Shown here one piece after another: positions 19,717-27,662 of a stretch of 39,714 bases of DNA. Both the position numbers and the translations under genes were made by a program. The notes beneath the pieces were generated by a model. It had not been told where the DNA came from and searched no databases. It saw only the letters and a list, made by a program, of their open reading frames with translations. Positions within the stretch are counted from its first letter, which is position 1; every line of letters begins with the position of its first letter. The DNA is from Mycobacterium sp. (GTDB lineage: Bacteria; Actinomycetota; Actinomycetes; Mycobacteriales; Mycobacteriaceae), in contig JAOPWC010000029.1 of the NCBI GenBank assembly GCA_025965895.1, positions 1 to 39,714 on the forward strand, written 5' to 3'.

Positions 19717-19756
19717 TGCGGGCCCTCTACGTCGCGTCGTGGCGCCGCAATACCCG

Positions 19757-20542
19757 ATGACCGACGACCGCTACCTCGGGTACCGCGACGACGACGCGAA
19801 TACCCCGTTCGGCAATTTCTTTCGAGCCGACATGGCGGCGCTGCCACGACATGTCGTCGAGGCGCTGGAGCACGGTCCGCAGGCCGGTCCGACGCTGCTC
19901 GCGTTCGACGACGTCGCGACGCTGGCCGACGAGGGCTACCACCAGACCGAGAACGGCTACGGCGTTCTGGACGACGGCAGCACCCAGGTGTCGGTGCGGA
20001 CCGACATGCCCGGCGTTACCCCGCAGATGTGGTCATGGTGGTTCGGCTGGCACGGCAGCGACTCACGCCGCTACAAGCTGTGGCATCCGAGGGCCCATAT
20101 CTACGCCGCGTGGGACGACGGCGACGACGGCGGCCGCCGAGGTATCGAGCGCTACGTCGGCCGCGCCTCGCTGGTCACCGAGTACATAGGTTCGACGCTG
20201 CATCGTGTTGCGATCCAGTTCGTCACACCGGTGACGATCGGGATGCCCGCCGGTGACCGCGACACGTTGGCGGTCTGCGCCCGGCTGGGCTCCGGCGACG
20301 AACCCGTCGACGTCGGATGGCTGCTCCACCACATCCGGACCACTGCGACCGGCGTCGAGATGCGGTCACGGTTCTGGACGGGCGGACCGCACATCGACGT
20401 GCGGCGGGCGCCCGAAGTGGCGTCGCGCATGTCCGCCGGATCCGCGGCCGACCCCCGTGACCTCATGGTGCACTGCGCGCAGGAGATGAACCACCTTGCG
20501 GGATTCCTACCCGCGCTCTACGAACGCTTCGGCGACGAGTGA
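19757..20542 (+). CDS. DAPG hydrolase (PhlG)-like protein
   Basis: A 261-residue protein resembling the 2,4-diacetylphloroglucinol hydrolase family, zinc enzymes that cleave a C-C bond between an aromatic ring and an acetyl group. Conserved-looking segments are MWSWWFGWH (91-99), YKLWHPRAH (106-114), VTEYIG (140-145) and HCAQEMNHLAGFLPALY (239-255). H99, H110/H114, E142, H239 and E243 are candidate metal or catalytic residues. ATG 19757 is the likely start; GTG six codons upstream is possible. No clear promoter is visible. The flavin oxidase gene follows after 96 bp, so the two may form a small catabolic unit. Confidence 0.75.
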   Translation: MTDDRYLGYRDDDANTPFGNFFRADMAALPRHVVEALEHGPQAGPTLLAFDDVATLADEGYHQTENGYGVLDDGSTQVSVRTDMPGVTPQMWSWWFGWHGSDSRRYKLWHPRAHIYAAWDDGDDGGRRGIERYVGRASLVTEYIGSTLHRVAIQFVTPVTIGMPAGDRDTLAVCARLGSGDEPVDVGWLLHHIRTTATGVEMRSRFWTGGPHIDVRRAPEVASRMSAGSAADPRDLMVHCAQEMNHLAGFLPALYERFGDE

Positions 20543-20638
20543 ATCGCGGGCCGGCTAATTTTCAAGCGCGCTTCACAGGCCGACAGTATGTTAGCCGGGT
20601 GCGGACAAAGAGCCGCGGTGTGACCCGAGGGGGCGTGG

Positions 20639-21979
20639 GTGGTTTCACTTCCGGCTGGACGGCATCTCTTCCGCGGCGCGGACGGCTACGAGGCGGCTCG
20701 CCGGGGGAGCGTCTGGAACGGGCTTTTGCCGGACCGCTTCCCGGACGTCATCGTGCAGGCACTTGACGTCGACGATGTCGTGACGGCGATCGGCTATGCG
20801 AAGGCCAACGGACACCAAGTGGGCGTCCGGTCCGGCGGGCACAGCTGGGCCGCCAGTCATCTGCGCGACGGAGGGCTGCTACTCGACGTCAGCAGGCTTG
20901 ATCACAGTAGCGTCGATGTGGACCGGATGACCGCGGTCGTCGGCCCCGGCAAAGTCGGCAGCGAATTCGCCGGGGAACTCGACCCTCAAGGGTTGTTCTT
21001 TCCTGCCGGGCACTGTGCAGGCATTTGCATTGGTGGCTATCTGCTGCAGGGCGGATACGGGTGGAACGGGAAAGTCCTCGGACCGGCATGCGAAAGCGTG
21101 CTGGGGGTCGACGTGGTCACGGCCGACGGCGAAAAGCTCTACTGCGATGCCGAAACCCACCCCGACCTGTACTGGGCCGCGCGCGGAGCGGGTCCGGGCT
21201 TCTTCGCTGTGATCACGGCGTTCCACCTGAAGCTTCACCGACGCCCGCCAATCTGTGGTAGCTGCCTGTATCTCTACCCGATGGAATTGGCCGACGAGGT
21301 GTACGACTGGGCGATTTCGATCAATTCGGAAATTGATCCGCGGGTCGAAAATCAGATCCTTGCCTCACGGGGCTTCCCCGGCGCGGGAATCGACCAGCCG
21401 GTGATCATCAATGCCTCGCCGGTGTTCGCCGAATCCGAGGAGGAGGCCCAGAAGGCCCTGTCCATCCTGGGTACCTGTCCGGTGGCCGACCGAGCCATGA
21501 TCGGCGTCCCGTACGTGCCGACCAACCTGGCTAACTGGTACACCGCCGTGATGACGAACTATCCGACCGGACACCGCTACGCCGCGGACAACATGTGGAC
21601 GTCCGCGTCTGCGGAAGAACTCCTTCCCGGTATCCGCAGGATCATCGAGACCATGCCACCGCACCCGTCGCACTTTCTGTTCTTCAATTGGCAGCCCTCG
21701 CCCGAGCGCAAGGATGTGTTCTACGGCCTGGAGGACCAGATCAACATGGCGTTGTACGCAGTCTGGAACGACCCGGCTGACGACGAGCGGTACGCGTACT
21801 GGGGTGCGTCCAACTTGGCAACGATGGCGCATCTGTCGCCCGGCATCAATCTCGCCGACGAAAACCTCGGCCGGCGCCCGGCGAAAATCGCCACTGACGA
21901 GAACATGGCACGCATGGACAAGATTCGCGCCGCCTACGACCCGGACGGCCGCTTCCACAGCTGGATGGCCCGCGTCTGA
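20639..21979 (+). CDS. FAD-binding oxidoreductase, berberine-bridge-enzyme (BBE) type
   Basis: A 446-residue flavoprotein of the PCMH/BBE family. H68 in RSGGHSW is the usual site of covalent FAD, and C126 in AGHCAG may give a second, 6-S-cysteinyl link; GGYLLQGGYG (132-141) is the pyrophosphate loop. The C-terminal BBE motif appears as YDPDGRFHSW. Such enzymes oxidise sugars, alkaloids, polyketides or other alcohols with O2. The start GTG 20639 has GAGGGGG about 4 nt upstream. The substrate is unknown; the PhlG-like neighbour hints at an aromatic compound (inference). Confidence 0.87.
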   Translation: MVSLPAGRHLFRGADGYEAARRGSVWNGLLPDRFPDVIVQALDVDDVVTAIGYAKANGHQVGVRSGGHSWAASHLRDGGLLLDVSRLDHSSVDVDRMTAVVGPGKVGSEFAGELDPQGLFFPAGHCAGICIGGYLLQGGYGWNGKVLGPACESVLGVDVVTADGEKLYCDAETHPDLYWAARGAGPGFFAVITAFHLKLHRRPPICGSCLYLYPMELADEVYDWAISINSEIDPRVENQILASRGFPGAGIDQPVIINASPVFAESEEEAQKALSILGTCPVADRAMIGVPYVPTNLANWYTAVMTNYPTGHRYAADNMWTSASAEELLPGIRRIIETMPPHPSHFLFFNWQPSPERKDVFYGLEDQINMALYAVWNDPADDERYAYWGASNLATMAHLSPGINLADENLGRRPAKIATDENMARMDKIRAAYDPDGRFHSWMARV

Positions 21980-22014
21980 CACGAAGGCGTAGCGCGGAGC
22001 GTTGCCCCGACGTT

Positions 22015-23703
22015 CTAGCCGCAGACCGCGCCGTTGGCCGCCGAGCCCACCAGCTTGCGGTACTTCGCCAGCACCCCTGTCGTGTAGCGCGCCGGCGGAG
22101 GGACGAATCCTTCGCTGCGAGAACCGAACTCGTCTGCGTCAGCGAGCACGTCCAGCGTCGCGCCGGCCACGTCGAGGCGGACCCGGTCGCCGTCCTTCAA
22201 GAAGGCGATGGGGCCGCCGTCGACGGCCTCCGGTGCGATGTGGCCGACGCACAACCCCGTGGTTCCGCCCGAGAACCGGCCGTCGGTCAGCAGCAGCACG
22301 TCTTTGCCGAGTCCGGCGCCCTTGATGGCCCCGGTGATGGCGAGCATTTCCCGCATACCGGGTCCGCCCTTGGGGCCCTCGTACCGGATCACCACAGCGT
22401 CCCCCGCGGAGATGGTGCCGTCCTCCAGAGCGTCAAGCGCCGCCCGTTCCCCGTCGAAAACCCTTGCGGTTCCTGCGAACACGCTGGAGTCGAAACCCGC
22501 CGACTTGACCACCGCGCCCTCGGGAGCCAGCGAGCCGCCCAAGATCGTGATGCCGCCGGTGGGATGGATCGGGTTGTCCAGCGCCCGCAGGACCTTGCCG
22601 TCGGGGTCCGGCGGCGCGATGTGGGCGAGGTTCTCGGCCATCGTCTGCCCGGTCACCGTGAGGCAATCACCGTGCATCAGGCCGGCGTCCAGTAACGCCT
22701 TCATCATCACCGGGACGCCGCCGATGCGGTCGACGTCGAACATCACGTGCTGACCGAACGGTTTGACGTTCGCCAGGTGGGGAACCCGCGACCCGACGCG
22801 GGTGAAGTCCTCCAGCGAGAGCTTCACATTGGCCTCGTGCGCGATGGCCAACAAATGCAGCACCGCGTTCGTCGATCCGCCGAACGCCATCACCACGGCG
22901 ATCGCGTTCTCGAACGCCTCCTTGGTCAGGATGTCGCGGGCGGTGATGCCCCGACGCAGGAGCTCGACGACGGCCTGGCCGCTGCGCCGCGCGTACCCGT
23001 CGCGTCGACGGTCGGTCGCCGGTGGCGCGGCGCTGCCCGGCAGGGACATGCCGAGTGCCTCCGCCGCGCTGGCCATCGTGTTCGCGGTGTACATCCCGCC
23101 GCAGGCGCCTTCCCCCGGGCAGATCGCCCGCTCGATCGCGTCGACGTCCTCGCGGGGCATCAGCCCCCGCGCGCATGCGCCGACAGCCTCGAAGGCGTCG
23201 ATGATCGTCACGTCGCGCTCAGTGCCGTCGGACAGCTTGGCGGTGCCGGGAAGAATGGTCCCGGCGTAGAGGAACACCGCCGCGAGATCCAGCCGTGCGG
23301 CGGCCATCAGCATGCCGGGCAGAGACTTGTCACACCCGGCCAGCAGCACCGACCCGTCGAAGCGCTCGGCCTGCATCACGGTTTCGACGCTGTCGGCGAT
23401 GATCTCGCGCGACACCAGCGAGAAGTGCATGCCCTCATGGCCCATCGAGATGCCGTCGGACACCGAAATCGTCCCGAATTCAAGGGGATAGCCGCCGGCG
23501 GCGAATACCCCGTCCTTCGCAGCCTTGGCAAGGCGGTCCAGCGAAAGGTTGCACGGCGTGATCTCGTTCCAGGACGACGCCACTCCGATCTGTGGCTTGG
23601 CGAAGTCTTCGTCGTCCATGCCCACCGCCCGCAGCATCCCGCGGGCGGCCGCCTTCTCCAGGCCGTCGGTGACGTCACGGCTGCGTGGCTTGATATCGAC
23701 CAT
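22015..23703 (-). CDS. ilvD: Dihydroxy-acid dehydratase
   Basis: A 562-residue Fe-S dehydratase converting 2,3-dihydroxy-isovalerate (and -methylvalerate) to the 2-oxo acids in valine, isoleucine and leucine synthesis. Cluster cysteines are C51 (ITPCNLSL), C124 (AGCDKS) and C201 ([12 protein letters not shown]); K126 is the lysine expected to be carbamylated. The C-terminal swivel domain includes [14 protein letters not shown]. It is full length (Rv0189c about 575 aa). The ATG 23703 lies 6 nt after CATACT, so it may be leaderless. It faces the DUF305-ricR operon across a RicR-type operator. Confidence 0.97.
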   Translation of the reverse strand: MVDIKPRSRDVTDGLEKAAARGMLRAVGMDDEDFAKPQIGVASSWNEITPCNLSLDRLAKAAKDGVFAAGGYPLEFGTISVSDGISMGHEGMHFSLVSREIIADSVETVMQAERFDGSVLLAGCDKSLPGMLMAAARLDLAAVFLYAGTILPGTAKLSDGTERDVTIIDAFEAVGACARGLMPREDVDAIERAICPGEGACGGMYTANTMASAAEALGMSLPGSAAPPATDRRRDGYARRSGQAVVELLRRGITARDILTKEAFENAIAVVMAFGGSTNAVLHLLAIAHEANVKLSLEDFTRVGSRVPHLANVKPFGQHVMFDVDRIGGVPVMMKALLDAGLMHGDCLTVTGQTMAENLAHIAPPDPDGKVLRALDNPIHPTGGITILGGSLAPEGAVVKSAGFDSSVFAGTARVFDGERAALDALEDGTISAGDAVVIRYEGPKGGPGMREMLAITGAIKGAGLGKDVLLLTDGRFSGGTTGLCVGHIAPEAVDGGPIAFLKDGDRVRLDVAGATLDVLADADEFGSRSEGFVPPPARYTTGVLAKYRKLVGSAANGAVCG

Positions 23704-23709
23704 CGTCTA

Positions 23710-23715
23710 AGTATG
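23710..23715 (-). promoter_or_regulatory. -10 element of the ilvD promoter
   Basis: On the reverse strand CATACT occupies -12 to -7 relative to the ilvD ATG. A -35 at the usual distance would fall within the palindrome at 23733-23749. Confidence 0.45.
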
Positions 23716-23732
23716 CCCGGGCCATCGTTTTC

Positions 23733-23749
23733 ATACCCCTCAGGGGTAT
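23733..23749. promoter_or_regulatory. RicR operator (copper-responsive)
   Basis: ATACCCCTCAGGGGTAT is a perfect 8-bp inverted repeat around one central base. It agrees with the ATACCCC/GGGGTAT operator of mycobacterial RicR and other CsoR-family repressors. It covers -33 to -17 of the forward DUF305-ricR promoter, so bound RicR would block RNA polymerase, giving copper-relieved autoregulation. It also covers the predicted -35 zone of ilvD. Confidence 0.85.
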
Positions 23750-23753
23750 GGCG

Positions 23754-23759
23754 TACACT
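23754..23759 (+). promoter_or_regulatory. -10 element of the DUF305-ricR promoter
   Basis: TACACT is at -12 to -7 relative to ATG 23766, and the G-rich bases touching the ATG are too close to act as a ribosome binding site. A leaderless transcript is expected. Confidence 0.55.
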
Positions 23760-23765
23760 GGTGGG

Positions 23766-23993
23766 ATGACTTCCACACCCGACCACCACCGCGACCCCGA
23801 CGGCGGCGGATGCCCAGCAGGGCGCCCACGCACACGACCAAAGTCGATGATCTCGCATCATCAGGGTGCGATCGAGATGGCTCAGGCTGAGGTCGCGCAT
23901 GGACAAAACCCCGACACCATCACGATGGCAAAGTCGATCATCACCGATCAACAGGCTGAGATCGACCGGATGGAACAGATGCTGGGAGGCTAA
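23766..23993 (+). CDS. Mini-DUF305 protein in the RicR operon
   Basis: A 75-residue protein made of a His/Asp/Pro/Arg-rich N-terminus and the C-terminal half of a DUF305 domain: MISHHQGAIEMAQAEVAHG (28-46), then TMAKSIITDQQAEIDRMEQML. DUF305 is a ferritin-like helical domain found in secreted proteins, often near copper genes. Usual members are 150-220 residues with a signal peptide; here there is neither signal nor first helical pair. Another frame across 23775-23850 reads TPTAADAQQGAHAHDQ, like a DUF305 N-terminal region, so an old frameshift is possible. The stop TAA abuts the ricR ATG. It may bind copper through its histidines and methionines (inference). Confidence 0.7.
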   Translation: MTSTPDHHRDPDGGGCPAGRPRTRPKSMISHHQGAIEMAQAEVAHGQNPDTITMAKSIITDQQAEIDRMEQMLGG

Positions 23994-24284
23994 ATGACCG
24001 CGGCACGAGGTTATTCAGACCGCAAAGACGACTACGCCAAGCGGCTGAGGCGTATTGAGGGTCAGGTGCGGGGCATCGCGAAGATGATCGACGAGGACAA
24101 GTACTGCATCGACGTGCTGACCCAGATCAGCGCGGTCAACAGCGCGCTGCAGTCGGTGGCGCTTGGACTGCTCGATGAACATCTGAACCACTGTGTGACC
24201 AATGCGGTCGCCGCCGGAGGTGAGGAAGCCGACGCCAAGCTGGCCGAGGCGTCGGCGGCCATCGCCCGTCTCGTCCGCGCGTGA
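23994..24284 (+). CDS. ricR: Copper-sensing CsoR-family repressor RicR
   Basis: A 96-residue all-helical repressor with the CsoR copper site C38 (EDKYCIDV), H63 and C67 (DEHLNHC) and the arginine-rich start of helix 1 (KRLRRIEGQVRGI) that contacts DNA. Cu(I) binding releases it from the operator. In Mtb, RicR (Rv0190) controls copper-resistance genes outside its own locus and lies next to ilvD, as here. ATG 23994 touches the DUF305 stop, with GGGAGG at 23984-23989. The operator at 23733 implies autoregulation. Confidence 0.93.
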   Translation: MTAARGYSDRKDDYAKRLRRIEGQVRGIAKMIDEDKYCIDVLTQISAVNSALQSVALGLLDEHLNHCVTNAVAAGGEEADAKLAEASAAIARLVRA

Positions 24285-24288
24285 GCAG

Positions 24289-24678
24289 CTACTGCTTGCT
24301 GAAGCCGGTCGGCCGCACGACAAACACCACCCTGTCGGGCGCGTCCGGCGGGGGCTCTTTCATCGGCAATCTGTAGCGCTCGGCGAGACGCATGTAGAAC
24401 GCGCCAGTGGGGTCGGGCTCGATCTCGTCGACCTCGCCTCGCACCTCGAGGTAGCGGTACGGATTGTCCGGGTCGGCGATCGAGAATGCCACCTGTGGGT
24501 GGGCACGCACGTTGCGGTACTTCTGCCGCTTGGTGGTGTGCGTGAATCGCGCCAGCTCCCCATCGAACTCGAACCACATCGGATTGACCTGCACGGTGTT
24601 GTCGGGCCGGAGGGTGGCCAGATGCGCGTACAACGGACGCTCCAGCAGGTCGCCGTAGCCATCGGGAATCTCAACCAT
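24289..24678 (-). CDS. Pyridoxamine-phosphate-oxidase-fold (PPOX) flavin/F420-type protein
   Basis: A 129-residue split-barrel protein: LLERPLYAHLATLRPDNTVQVNPMWFEFDG (11-40) is the usual first hairpin, followed by FTHTTKRQKYRNVRAHPQVAFSIADPDNPYRYLEVRG (45-81) around the cofactor site. The family covers FMN- and F420-dependent oxidoreductases (Rv1155 class, about 147 aa); which cofactor is used here cannot be told. ATG 24678 starts at the conserved N-terminus; a longer reading (MEVLWPLAG) is possible but less family-like. It is convergent with ricR. Confidence 0.83.
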   Translation of the reverse strand: MVEIPDGYGDLLERPLYAHLATLRPDNTVQVNPMWFEFDGELARFTHTTKRQKYRNVRAHPQVAFSIADPDNPYRYLEVRGEVDEIEPDPTGAFYMRLAERYRLPMKEPPPDAPDRVVFVVRPTGFSKQ

Positions 24679-24823
24679 CTTCCGATGCTTCCATACCCGA
24701 CGGGCGTCGCCGGCGAGCGGCCACAAAACCTCCATTTCGGTCTCGATTCGGGGGCTTTTGTGTCGGCTCGGCCGGTCGAAACGGCGACCCGCACGGTTCA
24801 GCCGATACCGTGTTGGCCAAGTC

Positions 24824-26065
24824 ATGGAACGCACTGCGGTAGCCGATAACACCCGCCTGACCTCGGAGGTCAGGCCGTGGAGCACGCGCATCGCGGTGCA
24901 GCTGGGGGTACTGGCCGCGGCGGCGTTCATCTATGTCACCGCCGAGATGGTCCCGGTGGCCGCGCTGCCGGCCATCGCGGCCGCCTTCCACGTCAGCGCC
25001 GGAATGGTCGGCACGCTGCTGGCCAGCTACGCGCTCGTGGCGGCGGTGACGACGCTGCCGCTCGTACGCTTGACCGCACAATGGCCTCGGCGCCGAACCT
25101 TGCTTCTGACGCTGGTGTGCCTGACGGCTTCGCAGCTCATCTCGGCGCTCGCGCCGAGCTTCTCGGTGCTGGCCGCCGGGCGTGTGCTCTGCGCTGTGAC
25201 CCACGGACTGATGTGGTCGGTGATCGCGCCGATCGGTGCCCGGCTGATGCCCCGAAGCCACGTCGGCCGCGCGACCACGGCGGTCTATCTCGGCACGACG
25301 CTCGCGCTGGTCGCGGGCAATCCGCTGACTGCGGCGATGAGCCAACTCTGGGGTTGGCGGGCCGCCGTCGTGGTGGTCACCGCGGCCGCCGCGTCGATCA
25401 CCGCCGCGGCCTGGCTCACCCTGCCCCGGATGGTGGTGTCCGGTGCGCACCGCGACACGGTTCGATCGCGTGATCGGCACCACCGCAACGCGCGGCTGGT
25501 GACGTTGTCGGTGCTGACGCTGATCGGGGTCACCGGCCATTTCGTCTCGTACACGTTCATTGTGCTGATCATTCGCGACGTGGTTGGCGTGCACGGTCCG
25601 CCGCTGGCGTGGCTGCTTGCCGCGTACGGGGTCGCCGGTCTTGCATCGATGGCGCTGCTGGCCCGGCCGTTGGACCGCCGGCCGTGGGCCGCTGTCATCG
25701 GATGCCTGAGCGCGCTGGTGCTGGCGTTCGTGGTGCTGACCATGCTCGCCGCGACCCACCGGCCGGGCGCCGCCGCGATGCTGGCCGGGAGCGCGGCGAT
25801 CGTGCTGTGGGGCGCTGCGGTTACTGCGCTGCCGCCCATGCTGCAGTCGACCGCGATGCGCAGCGCACCGGATGATCCCGACGGCGCGTCCGGGCTCTAC
25901 GTCGCGGCGTTCCAGGTCGGCATCATGGCCGGGTCGCTGTCGGGTGGGCTCCTCTACGAGCGAGGCAATCTGCCGGTGGTCGTCGTCGGCTCCGCGGTTC
26001 TCGTCGCGGCCGCGCTGGCCGGCGTGCTGGCCAATCGTGGGGTGTTCCAGGTCCGCACGTTCTAA
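24824..26065 (+). CDS. MFS transporter, DHA1 drug:H+ antiporter type (Rv0191)
   Basis: A 413-residue protein with about 12 membrane helices and a basic central loop (about 206-224). The loop between helices 2 and 3 reads LTAQWPRRRTLLL, the position of MFS motif A. It resembles arabinose-efflux/DHA1 exporters and matches the Rv0191 position next to ricR. Start ATG 24824 gives the expected length; TACCGT at 24806-24811 would leave a leader of only about 6 nt. The transported compound is unknown. Confidence 0.88.
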   Translation: MERTAVADNTRLTSEVRPWSTRIAVQLGVLAAAAFIYVTAEMVPVAALPAIAAAFHVSAGMVGTLLASYALVAAVTTLPLVRLTAQWPRRRTLLLTLVCLTASQLISALAPSFSVLAAGRVLCAVTHGLMWSVIAPIGARLMPRSHVGRATTAVYLGTTLALVAGNPLTAAMSQLWGWRAAVVVVTAAAASITAAAWLTLPRMVVSGAHRDTVRSRDRHHRNARLVTLSVLTLIGVTGHFVSYTFIVLIIRDVVGVHGPPLAWLLAAYGVAGLASMALLARPLDRRPWAAVIGCLSALVLAFVVLTMLAATHRPGAAAMLAGSAAIVLWGAAVTALPPMLQSTAMRSAPDDPDGASGLYVAAFQVGIMAGSLSGGLLYERGNLPVVVVGSAVLVAAALAGVLANRGVFQVRTF

Positions 26066-26110
26066 CATCCGACATGTAACAAAGTGACGGGTGGTACAGA
26101 AGCACACAGT

Positions 26111-26497
26111 ATGGTGAGGATCGACGCCCCAACAATGGCTGCCTTCTGCGCGGCCGGGGCGATCGCGGGGCTCATCATGACCGCCCCGTCCGCGCTGGCT
26201 GAACCAGACATCCCTTCACCGCCGGCGGCGGCTGACGGGGTGCCGCACCTGAGCAGCCCCGAGAACCTGCCGCCGGGCACCGCAGATGCGCCGGCCGGTC
26301 CACCGGAAGCGCACGGCCTCAGCTATCTCCGGGAACTGTGGCACGCAGTTCAGACCCAAGACATCAGCGGCAAAGACGCGGCGATCCTGCTGCTGACACA
26401 ACGTCCGATGGATCCGAACGCCGCGCCGCCGCCCGGAGTTGCCGCGGGCCCTCAACAACAAGCGCCGCCCGCCCCGGCTCCGCAAGTTCCCAACTGA
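26111..26497 (+). CDS. Small secreted protein (Rv0192A type)
   Basis: A 128-residue exported protein: signal peptide (about 1-30) ending PSALA before EPDIPSPP, then a Pro/Ala-rich mature part with one helical segment (LSYLRELWHAVQTQDISGKDAAILLLTQ). ATG 26111 is used because it starts the signal peptide; an upstream ATG at 26084 adds nine polar residues. Mtb has a similar small secreted protein before the L,D-transpeptidase. The function is unknown. Confidence 0.7.
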   Translation: MVRIDAPTMAAFCAAGAIAGLIMTAPSALAEPDIPSPPAAADGVPHLSSPENLPPGTADAPAGPPEAHGLSYLRELWHAVQTQDISGKDAAILLLTQRPMDPNAAPPPGVAAGPQQQAPPAPAPQVPN

Positions 26498-26639
26498 GTT
26501 TGAAACGGGTATGTCATAGCAAATCCGCAGTTCACCGCGGTGGGCCACCGGCCTCGTCCGCGCCGCGCAGCGGGCTTCCGGTCATGTTGACCCATTCCGC
26601 TGTGCCACACTGGGGCCACCGAGAGGCATGGAGGTGGGG

Positions 26640-27656
26640 ATGAAAGCCGCAACCAGCGCCAAGGGGAGGGCGCACTGGCCGCTCCGGGCGAAGCACGCGT
26701 TGACCTCGGTGTTTTGCATCGGCGGGATGGTAGCCGCCCTGGTCGTTGCCACGCCGTCCGCGTGGGCGGAACCCAACATTGATCCGGGACCGCCGCCGCC
26801 CGTGGTGGATGCACAGGCGCCGCCCCCGGCCGACCCACTGGCCGCTCCGCCTCCGCCGGCGGTCGACCCGTTCGCCCCGCCGCCGAACGCTGCGCCCGAC
26901 TCCGCGACGGCCCCGACCGTCGCCGGTCAGAACCCGCAACCGTTCACCGGCACGCCTCCGTTCCGGCCACCGAGCTTCAACCCGGCCAACGGATCGATGG
27001 TCGGCGTGGCCAAGCCGATCATCATCAATTTCGCGGTACCGATCGGTGACCACGGGCTGGCCGAGCAAGCCATCCATATTTCGTCGAACCCGCCGGTGCC
27101 CGGGAAGTTCTACTGGATGAACGACAGCCAGGTCCGGTGGCGTCCCCTGAGCTTCTGGCCGGCCCACTCGACCGTCAACATCGACGCCGCCGGCGCGAAG
27201 TCGAGCTTCACCACCGGTGACGCGCTGGTCGCGACCGCGGACAACGCCACCCACCAGATCAGCGTCACCCGCAACGGGAACGTGGAGAAGACCTTCCCGA
27301 TGTCGATGGGCATGCCGGGTCACGACACTCCCAACGGCACCTATTACGTTCTCGAGAAGTTCCCCGACATTCTGATGGATTCCGCGACATACGGCGTGCC
27401 CAATACGTCGGCGCAGGGCTACAAGGTGCATGTCCAACTCGCCGTCCGCTTCGACAACAGCGGCAACTTCGTGCACAGTGCGCCGTGGTCGGTGGCCGAT
27501 CAGGGTAAGCGAAATGTCAGCCATGGCTGCATCAACATCGCCCCTGCCAACGCCAAGTGGTTCTATGACAACTTCGGCAGCGGAGACGCGATCGTGGTGA
27601 AGAACTCCGTCGGCAGCTACACCCAGAACGACGGCGGCCAGGACTGGCAGATCTGA
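26640..27656 (+). CDS. L,D-transpeptidase (Rv0192/LdtMt4 type)
   Basis: A 338-residue exported enzyme that forms 3-3 peptide cross-links in peptidoglycan. Order: signal peptide ending ATPSAWA (43), Pro-rich linker (about 44-112), immunoglobulin-like domain (about 113-192) and the YkuD catalytic domain (about 193-325). The active site appears as H279 (VHSAPWS), then VSHGCINI with H295 and the nucleophile C297. ATG 26640 is preceded by GGAGG at 26630-26634; a GGAGG-containing upstream ATG at 26628 is less likely. It is convergent with zmp1 across 6 bp. Confidence 0.92.
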   Translation: MKAATSAKGRAHWPLRAKHALTSVFCIGGMVAALVVATPSAWAEPNIDPGPPPPVVDAQAPPPADPLAAPPPPAVDPFAPPPNAAPDSATAPTVAGQNPQPFTGTPPFRPPSFNPANGSMVGVAKPIIINFAVPIGDHGLAEQAIHISSNPPVPGKFYWMNDSQVRWRPLSFWPAHSTVNIDAAGAKSSFTTGDALVATADNATHQISVTRNGNVEKTFPMSMGMPGHDTPNGTYYVLEKFPDILMDSATYGVPNTSAQGYKVHVQLAVRFDNSGNFVHSAPWSVADQGKRNVSHGCINIAPANAKWFYDNFGSGDAIVVKNSVGSYTQNDGGQDWQI

Positions 27657-27662
27657 GCGGGC

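Noticed and set aside
22747..23769. Forward frame of 340 codons over ilvD
   Set aside because: Antisense shadow of a full-length, well-conserved enzyme.
24671..26107. Reverse open frame of 478 codons
   Set aside because: Antisense to the MFS transporter; low-complexity Arg/His/Gly composition with no fold-like pattern.
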